A DNA stretch of 12,511 bases from an uncultured Rhodospirillaceae bacterium. GTDB taxonomy: Bacteria > Pseudomonadota > Alphaproteobacteria > Rhodospirillales > UBA2165. Positions 7,036 to 12,511 of the stretch are shown one piece after another (the first letter of the stretch is position 1; each line of letters starts with the position of its first letter). The stretch covers positions 1 through 12,511 of the forward strand of contig CAJXJM010000031.1 in assembly GCA_913054205.1 (NCBI GenBank), given 5' to 3'. A program made the position numbers and the translations under genes. The notes below the pieces were generated by a model. It made no database searches. It was not told the origin of the DNA and worked only from the letters and a program-made list of their open reading frames with translations.

Positions 7036-7532
7036 TCTTTGCCAGTAGAGGTGTAGAGCGGGGCGGAATATTGCACATCTGTATCCCACGGAAAGAATAC
7101 CCAATAGTTTTGTGGCACTTCATGGACAAATGTGTCGACGGTTGGTCGGCCCATTTCTTTGGCATAGACCGTGGCGACATGACAATTAGGCAGCAACTTC
7201 CGAGCTGCTTTTACGGTCGTGCCGGTATCAACAAGATCATCAATCATCAGCCAGCCTTCGCCTTTTTCATCGACGGCTTTTTCGGGGATTTTGATCATAT
7301 TCACCTCCCCCATGTCTTTTTCGTCATAGGTGGCAATGCAAATTGTATCGATGTTTCGGATATCCATTTCGCGGGCGATAATCGCAGCCGGGATGAGCCC
7401 CCCTCGAGTAACGGCGATAATGCCTTTCCATTCACCCGTGCCAATCAATTGTCTCGCCAGAAGTTTGGTGTCCCGGTGCACTTCAGCCCAGGTAACCACA
7501 TAATCGACAGTTTCTTCTGGTGAATCGCTCAT
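7032..7532 (-). CDS. gpt: Xanthine-guanine phosphoribosyltransferase (XGPRT)
   Basis: This 166-residue enzyme aligns along its length with E. coli Gpt (152 residues) from memory: YVVTWAEVHRDTKLLARQL, WKGIIAVTRGGLIPA (35-49), NIDTICIATYD, the PRPP-binding loop MIDDLVDTGTT (96-106), and NYWVFFPWD (142-150). It salvages xanthine and guanine to XMP and GMP using PRPP. ATG 7532 was chosen because it matches the family start (MSDSP...DYVVTW); in-frame ATG 7553 and TTG 7577 lack better ribosome sites. A G-run lies 8-12 bases before 7532, a weak Shine-Dalgarno. It is divergent from the transglutaminase-like gene, and its stop (CTA on the + strand, 7032-7034) overlaps the hydrolase stop at 7033-7035. 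Confidence 0.93.
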   Translation of the reverse strand: MSDSPEETVDYVVTWAEVHRDTKLLARQLIGTGEWKGIIAVTRGGLIPAAIIAREMDIRNIDTICIATYDEKDMGEVNMIKIPEKAVDEKGEGWLMIDDLVDTGTTVKAARKLLPNCHVATVYAKEMGRPTVDTFVHEVPQNYWVFFPWDTDVQYSAPLYTSTGKD

Positions 7533-7613
7533 CGTTTTTTTTCGCCCCCGCATGGAAGATATTGGTTCTAAAGCCAAAAATATAGTGCGGCGATATTACC
7601 ATTGGATTGTGTC

Positions 7614-8345
7614 ATGGCAAGGCCCGGAGTAAGCTCAATTAAAGCACCATCCGAACAACAAATATACGAGCATCATATGTCTTTTGAGGAATTTCTGAAA
7701 CCTGGGTCTTTTGTTGATAGTGATCATCCGCTCGTTATTGAGTATGCCGATCAACACATTGGTTCTGCCAAGTCTGATATCGATATTGCGCTTAACTTCT
7801 ATTACGCAATCAGAGACGGTATTCGATATAATCCTTATATGAAGGTGAGGAGCGAAACCGCCTATCGCGCCAGCGATGCCATAAAATCCGGCGAAGGATG
7901 GTGTGTGCCAAAAGCTGCCTTGATGACGGCCTGTCTTCGGCTGAAAGGCATTCCGGCGCGGCCAGGCTACGCTGATGTGAGGAATCATCTGGCGTCACAA
8001 CGGTTGCTGGATTTATTGGGTACCGATTTGTTTCCGTGGCACTCTTATTGTGAGGCCTACCTTGACGGTAAATGGGTTAAGTCGACACCGTCGTTTAATT
8101 TATCGCTGTGTGAGAAGTTTGATCTGAAACCGTTGGAGTTTGATGGCAGAAATGAATCGCTGTTTCATGAATTCGATCAGGCGGGAAATAAACACATGGA
8201 TTACGTACAGGACAGAGGCTATTACGTCGATGTGCCGATGGATGAGATTATTGAAACTTTTTCCGCCACCTATGGCGAGCACTACATGAATAACGTCGGC
8301 GGTGATTTATATGCCGAAGCCGAAGCCGAGCGTGCGAACACTTAA
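7614..8345 (+). CDS. Transglutaminase-like (papain-like fold) protein
   Basis: This 243-residue protein carries a transglutaminase-core domain at about 55-165. Cys97 in GEGWCVPKAALMTACL and His143 in FPWHSYCEAYLDGKW are in place as nucleophile and base. The third position, usually Asp in a W..LDPT motif, here reads WVKSTPSFN, so Thr158 replaces it. I recall the KxTPxFN form in bacterial relatives, so it is probably a family trait. The protein has no signal peptide and so is probably cytosolic. Substrate unknown. Start is uncertain: ATG 7614 (used here), ATG 7677 (protein then starts MSFEEFLKPGSFVDSDHP, which may fit relatives better) and TTG 7602 are all in frame, none with a strong ribosome site. 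It is divergent from gpt and convergent with the MarR gene, stops overlapping in TTAA. Confidence 0.82.
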   Translation: MARPGVSSIKAPSEQQIYEHHMSFEEFLKPGSFVDSDHPLVIEYADQHIGSAKSDIDIALNFYYAIRDGIRYNPYMKVRSETAYRASDAIKSGEGWCVPKAALMTACLRLKGIPARPGYADVRNHLASQRLLDLLGTDLFPWHSYCEAYLDGKWVKSTPSFNLSLCEKFDLKPLEFDGRNESLFHEFDQAGNKHMDYVQDRGYYVDVPMDEIIETFSATYGEHYMNNVGGDLYAEAEAERANT

Positions 8346-8794
8346 GCTTCAGAATTAGCCAATATTTTAAGCGCCTCAATAAAAGGCGCATGAAGGTGTT
8401 CTGGGAGTCTCGTCAATAGATTTCTATTTACTTCAATAATACCAGGTAATGCCTCTTCAATCTCCCGCTCACCTTGTTCGGTGAGATATAGTTTTGATGC
8501 ACGCTCGTCCTGTTGATCCGGCATTTTTCTGAGTAATCCGCGTTTCTCAAGGCGCTCGGCAATTTCGCTGATGGTAGAGCGATCCATGGCGATGAGTTCT
8601 GTCAGGTCAACCTGGCGCAATCCAGGTTGCTGATAAATGGCGAGCAAAAGGGAAAACTGGCGCGGCCGCAATTCCCGGCCAACCTCTTCAGCATATGCGG
8701 CAACGGCAATTTGTTGGGCACGTCTGAGCAGATGGCCAGCATGATCCATCAGGTCAAAATCATCGATAGATTGGCTAAATTTTTTGCTCACCAT
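8342..8794 (-). CDS. MarR-family transcriptional regulator
   Basis: This 150-residue protein is a typical MarR regulator. A dimerisation helix is at about 12-40, then LRPRQFSLLLAIYQQPG (42-58), the HTH RQVDLTELIAMDRSTISEIA (60-79), RLEKRGLLRK (81-90), the wing DERASKLYLTEQG (96-108), and C-terminal helices. Such proteins bind short palindromes as dimers and release them on ligand binding or oxidation; there is no Cys here, so thiol oxidation sensing is unlikely. The ATG at 8794 lacks a clear Shine-Dalgarno. The upstream region holds an inverted repeat (8827-8859) that could be its own operator. It is divergent from selD, 246 bases away, so joint control of selD is possible but not shown. Confidence 0.88.
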   Translation of the reverse strand: MVSKKFSQSIDDFDLMDHAGHLLRRAQQIAVAAYAEEVGRELRPRQFSLLLAIYQQPGLRQVDLTELIAMDRSTISEIAERLEKRGLLRKMPDQQDERASKLYLTEQGEREIEEALPGIIEVNRNLLTRLPEHLHAPFIEALKILANSEA

Positions 8795-8826
8795 GTCGGT
8801 TGCTCAAATAAAAGTTCAATGTAGTT

Positions 8827-8859
8827 GCGATAATGTCCCAATTGGTCCGCAGTTATCGC
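8827..8859. repeat. Inverted repeat GCGATAA-N19-TTATCGC with nested palindrome
   Basis: Perfect 7-base arms GCGATAA (8827-8833) and TTATCGC (8853-8859) flank a 19-base spacer that contains the 8-base palindrome CCAATTGG (8838-8845), nearly concentric with the arms. It lies 33 bases upstream of the MarR start, on the side of its expected promoter. It could be a regulator operator or an RNA stem-loop in a leader. Confidence 0.45.
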
Positions 8860-8969
8860 CGGTTCCTCTGAAATTGTCACGACCTTTGCAACACACCATT
8901 TTTGATATGATTGCTTTTCAAGAGGATATTGGTGCATACCGATAGGTGCCTCGTTTCTCCACTTTGTGA

Positions 8970-8999
8970 TTGGTTGCAATCTTTTTGACCAGCTATAAG
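8970..8999 (+). promoter_or_regulatory. Possible sigma70-type promoter of selD
   Basis: TTGGTT (8970-8975) and TATAAG (8994-8999) are separated by 18 bases. Transcription would begin near 9006, giving a leader of about 35 bases before the selD ATG. The -35 box is weak, so this is a candidate only. Confidence 0.25.
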
Positions 9000-9026
9000 A
9001 TGGGGCAAATAGAAATGAATAACCAA

Positions 9027-9031
9027 AAGGA
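9027..9031 (+). promoter_or_regulatory. Shine-Dalgarno deciding the selD start at 9041
   Basis: AAGGA within AAAAGGAAC lies 9 bases before ATG 9041. The alternative GTG at 9113 has no such site in front of it. This supports translation starting upstream of the in-frame TGA at 9089-9091. Confidence 0.75.
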
Positions 9032-9040
9032 ACTCTGGAC

Positions 9041-10087
9041 ATGGATGGTGATCAACTTCGCTTAACCCAGCTGTCTCACGGCGGCGGTTGAGGTTGTAAA
9101 GTAGCACCGTCGGTGCTTGAGGACATACTTTCTAAATTACCGCCATCGGCCAAGTTTCCAAACTTGTTGGTTGGCGTTGAAACGGGTGACGACTCAGCTG
9201 TCTATAAGATCAATGATGATCAGGCTATTGTCGCAACGACCGATTTTTTTATGCCAATTGTTGATGATCCCTATGACTTTGGTCGGATATCAGCAACCAA
9301 TGCACTGTCCGATGTTTATGCCATTGGCGGCAAGCCGGTTATGGCTTTAGCAATTGCCGGTTTTCCAGTGAATGTGATGACTGATGAGGATATTGCGCAA
9401 GTGCTGGCTGGCGGAGCCGCGGTTTGTGAGGCGGCCGGCGTGCCGGTGGCAGGCGGCCACACAATTGATGCCAAAGAGCCAATCTATGGCTTGGCTGTTA
9501 TCGGCATGATCCATCCCGATAAAATCAAACGCAATTCTGATGGCCGGGCGGGAGATGTGCTCATTCTTGGAAAAGGTTTGGGTGTTGGTATTTTGGGCGC
9601 CGCTATGAACAAGGACGAGCTCGACCCGCGCGGCTACGAAGTGATGATCGAAAGCACGACCAAGCTCAACGCCGTTGGAGCCGATCTAGCTGCGCTATCG
9701 GAAGTCAACGCGCTTACCGATGTCACGGGTTTCGGTCTTTGCGGACATATGTATGAGTTTTGTAAAGGTGCCGGACTTTCAGCAACCATCGAGTGGACCA
9801 AATTGCCGATTTTGGATACTGTTCTCGATTACGCCCAGAAAGGTTACAACACAGGTGCAGCCAATCGAAACTGGGACAGCTTTGCCGATAAAATCCATGT
9901 GCCTGATGATATGGAGCAATGGCAGAAAAACCTGCTGATGGATCCACAGACCAGTGGTGGTCTTTTGGTTTCTTGTCCACCCGACGCAGCGGAGAAAGTT
10001 CTAAAGACCTTCCGCGCCGCCGGCTTTGATCATGCCTGCATCATTGGCGAGCTCAGTGACGGCGACGCGAAGGTGACGGTGACCTAG
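9041..10087 (+). CDS. selD: Selenophosphate synthetase, itself a selenoprotein (Sec17 encoded by in-frame TGA 9089-9091)
   Basis: The enzyme makes selenophosphate from selenide and ATP, the selenium donor for selenocysteine and for 2-selenouridine in tRNA. From ATG 9041 the frame reads MDGDQLRLTQLSHGGG, TGA, GCKVAPSVLEDIL, then the known SelD body, 348 residues in all (E. coli 347). The TGA is codon 17 and Lys is residue 20, the same positions as catalytic Cys17 and Lys20 of E. coli SelD, and natural Sec variants at this position are established in other species. Other SelD marks: GVETGDDSAVY (45-55), TTDFFMPIVD (66-75), AGGHTIDA (137-144), TDVTGFGLCGH and DPQTSGG. A stop-limited reading would start at GTG 9113 (residue 25) and lack the whole active-site loop. 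A SECIS-like hairpin follows the UGA. Expression should depend on SelB and selenium supply. The secreted-protein gene follows 78 bases downstream. Confidence 0.95.
9103..9117 (+). promoter_or_regulatory. Candidate bacterial SECIS hairpin downstream of the selD UGA
   Basis: AGCACC (9103-9108) pairs fully with GGTGCT (9112-9117) around a GTC loop (9109-9111). The loop begins 17 bases after the end of the UGA (9091), within the roughly 16-37 base spacing described for bacterial SECIS elements, and the loop starts with G, as their consensus asks. AAAGT (9098-9102) could also pair with ACTTT (9127-9131) across an unequal internal loop. The element lies inside the coding sequence. Confidence 0.7.
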
Positions 10088-10165
10088 CTTCAGCTATTTA
10101 AATCGACGGGTTTCCTATCCATGATCGTTGTCTTGCTGATACCTTTTCGTATTAGGAGACAACAT

Positions 10166-10696
10166 ATGTGTAAAATATTGGCAGCTGCTTCATTTTTAGC
10201 GTTGGCGTTTTTCTCGGGGAACGCTGTTGCGGAACCACCGCAATTGCAAACCTCTGCACCGGTTATTTTTCTGGCCGACAATTTGGATGAACAGGATAAG
10301 CTCGGGTGGTGCATCGATACGCAAGGCCGAGGTTTTTCAGAAAGACTGCATGCGCACTCGTGCAAACCTCAAGGCGGAGATGTGCAATTTCTATATGATG
10401 CTGGCTCGAGCCAAATCAAATCCGCTACCTTCTCGGGGAAATGTGCCACTCTGGATGTGGCGCCAAAGGCCGGCATAAAATTTGGACTGCTGGATTGTAA
10501 AACAGATGCCGCAAATCAGAAATTTACCTTCAACAGTTCGTCTGGTGAATTTCATCCTGCCAGCGATAATAATCTCTGTCTTGTCGTTGGCTCCTCCAGC
10601 CGATCAGCAGGGCCGTTTATGTCTCGCAATCTAGAGCTGGCGTCCTGCGCCTCAACTGCTCCGAAGTTCAAAAAATGGGTTTATAGAACAAAATAG
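10166..10696 (+). CDS. Small secreted protein with three Cys-paired, beta-trefoil-like repeats
   Basis: This 176-residue protein has a Sec signal peptide (KILAAASFLALAFF core, likely cut after AVA at residue 22), so it is periplasmic or secreted. The mature part shows three units with the same plan: Cys49-Cys66 followed by VQFLYD; Cys93-Cys111 followed by NQKFTF; Cys138-Cys161 followed by FKKWVY. This matches ricin-B-like beta-trefoil lectins, where each unit has a disulfide and a QxW-type motif, but the motifs here are degenerate and sugar binding is not assured. ATG 10166 has AGGAG at 10154-10158, 7 bases before it; the in-frame ATG at 10121 has none. It lies 78 bases after selD on the same strand and might be read through from it. 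No named family is recognised. Confidence 0.75.
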   Translation: MCKILAAASFLALAFFSGNAVAEPPQLQTSAPVIFLADNLDEQDKLGWCIDTQGRGFSERLHAHSCKPQGGDVQFLYDAGSSQIKSATFSGKCATLDVAPKAGIKFGLLDCKTDAANQKFTFNSSSGEFHPASDNNLCLVVGSSSRSAGPFMSRNLELASCASTAPKFKKWVYRTK

Positions 10697-10707
10697 ACCC
10701 AGAGCAT

Positions 10708-11127
10708 TTACTTTTCCGCCAAAGCTTTCAAAACTGCGTCGAACGGCAGCAAGATCGCACCGTGGCGGGGTTTGGCATCTTTGGCGGGGGCGAGGGCTTT
10801 GAGGGCGGCCCAATCGCCATCGGGTGGAGATGCATCTGTAACTAGCATCGCCTCAACCTGATCACGTACAGATTTCAAATTCTGTTTTGACTTGCCGATA
10901 ACGGCATCTGCCATTATTGATGCGGAGGCCTGGCCAAGCGCACAGGCTTTAATTTTCTGGCTGTAGCCGGTGACAGTATTACCTTCAATCGTAATCGCGA
11001 TTTCAATGGAGCTGCCGCAGAGCGGGCTGCGCAACGATACCGTCGCGTCTGGGTTCTCAAGCGCCTCCAGGCCACCAATGTTGGCAGCCAGCCTGAGAAC
11101 GTCTTTGTTATATATGTCGTCGATCAT
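10708..11127 (-). CDS. NifU/IscU-like iron-sulfur cluster scaffold protein
   Basis: This 139-residue protein belongs to the IscU/SufU fold. Two of the three usual cluster-ligand Cys are present: Cys37 in SPLCGSS and Cys62 in KACALGQASASIM. The Asp that normally follows the first motif (CGD) is Ser here, and the third Cys is missing: the C-terminal motif reads KPRHGAILLPFDAVLKAL (119-136), leaving His122 at about that point. I recall the same SPLCGS, ACALGQAS and ARH patterns in other alphaproteobacterial scaffolds, so this is a lineage variant rather than decay. Its role is probably cluster assembly or sulfur transfer, not proven. ATG 11127 starts the protein like relatives (MIDDIYNKDVLRLAANI); a GTG at 11169 would extend it. 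It is divergent from queA by 63 bases. Confidence 0.85.
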   Translation of the reverse strand: MIDDIYNKDVLRLAANIGGLEALENPDATVSLRSPLCGSSIEIAITIEGNTVTGYSQKIKACALGQASASIMADAVIGKSKQNLKSVRDQVEAMLVTDASPPDGDWAALKALAPAKDAKPRHGAILLPFDAVLKALAEK

Positions 11128-11190
11128 GGTGATTGGAATATAGACTTCGAGTTGTTTGCCCGCCAGCACCTAATCGGTTAAAGCAAGTTT

Positions 11191-12511
<1,321 letters not shown>

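Larger units (their letters stand above)
8795..9040. other. Divergent intergenic region between marR-type gene and selD
   Basis: This 246-base stretch holds a 7-base inverted repeat with a nested palindrome (8827-8859), a possible selD promoter (8970-8999) and the selD ribosome site (9027-9031). An 84-codon - strand ORF (8788-9042) crosses it but looks non-coding to me: it is rich in Trp, has no recognised motif, and its ATG overlaps that of selD. Confidence 0.55.

Noticed and set aside
7071..7523. 150-codon + strand ORF opposite gpt
   Set aside because: It is antisense to a clearly recognised XGPRT gene and its protein resembles no family.
8788..9042. 84-codon - strand ORF whose stop overlaps the MarR start (ATGGTGA)
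   Set aside because: The overlap resembles coupling, but the protein is unusually rich in Trp and aromatic residues, has no recognised motif, covers the inverted repeat at 8827-8859, and its ATG overlaps the selD ATG and leaves no room for the selD ribosome site. A shorter version from ATG 8937 (49 codons) cannot be excluded.
9113..9115. GTG at 9113 as the start of selD
   Set aside because: It would remove the Sec17/Lys20 active-site loop, has no ribosome site, and lies inside the SECIS-like stem.

Overview
The window looks like a chromosomal segment of a moderate-GC alphaproteobacterium. The evidence is the short NifU/IscU-like scaffold of the alphaproteobacterial type, a queA-tgt pair with overlapping stop and start, an XGPRT-type gpt, several MarR regulators, and an FAH/UbiD catabolic cluster. 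This is judged by reading proteins, not by a database search. There are no RNA genes, insertion sequences, CRISPR arrays or convincing intrinsic terminators.

Bases 1-3849 (+ strand): the 3' part of a UbiD-family decarboxylase gene, an AhpD/carboxymuconolactone-decarboxylase-like protein and a MarR regulator form a tight operon. After a 78-base gap come yaaA (peroxide stress) and, 4 bases later, a fumarylacetoacetate-hydrolase-family enzyme. The set suggests carboxylate or aromatic catabolism together with peroxide protection. Bases 3856-4814 (- strand): a small MarR-like winged-helix protein, a possible 35-codon ORF with a good Shine-Dalgarno, and a STAS/SpoIIAA-like protein. A 342-base AT-rich intergenic region follows. 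Bases 5157-7035 (+): a two-gene operon of a D-2-hydroxyacid dehydrogenase and an alpha/beta hydrolase, convergent on gpt (-) with overlapping stop codons. Bases 7614-8345 (+): a transglutaminase-like protein, convergent on a further MarR gene (8342-8794, -).

The main result is at 9041-10087: selD (selenophosphate synthetase) is itself a selenoprotein gene. A simple ORF reading begins at a GTG at 9113 and lacks the catalytic N-terminus. Reading upstream in the same frame through a TGA at 9089-9091 recovers the canonical SelD N-terminus (RLTQLSHGGG-U-GCK), with Sec at residue 17 and Lys at residue 20, the same numbering as Cys17/Lys20 of E. coli SelD. The ATG at 9041 has a good ribosome site, and a hairpin with a GUC loop starts 12 bases after the UGA, where a bacterial SECIS element is expected. 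The organism should therefore encode selenocysteine machinery (selA, selB, selC) elsewhere.

Bases 10166-12511: a small secreted protein with three cysteine-paired repeats resembling a beta-trefoil (+), an IscU-like Fe-S scaffold (-), then queA and the start of tgt (+), the last two steps that install the queuosine precursor in tRNA.
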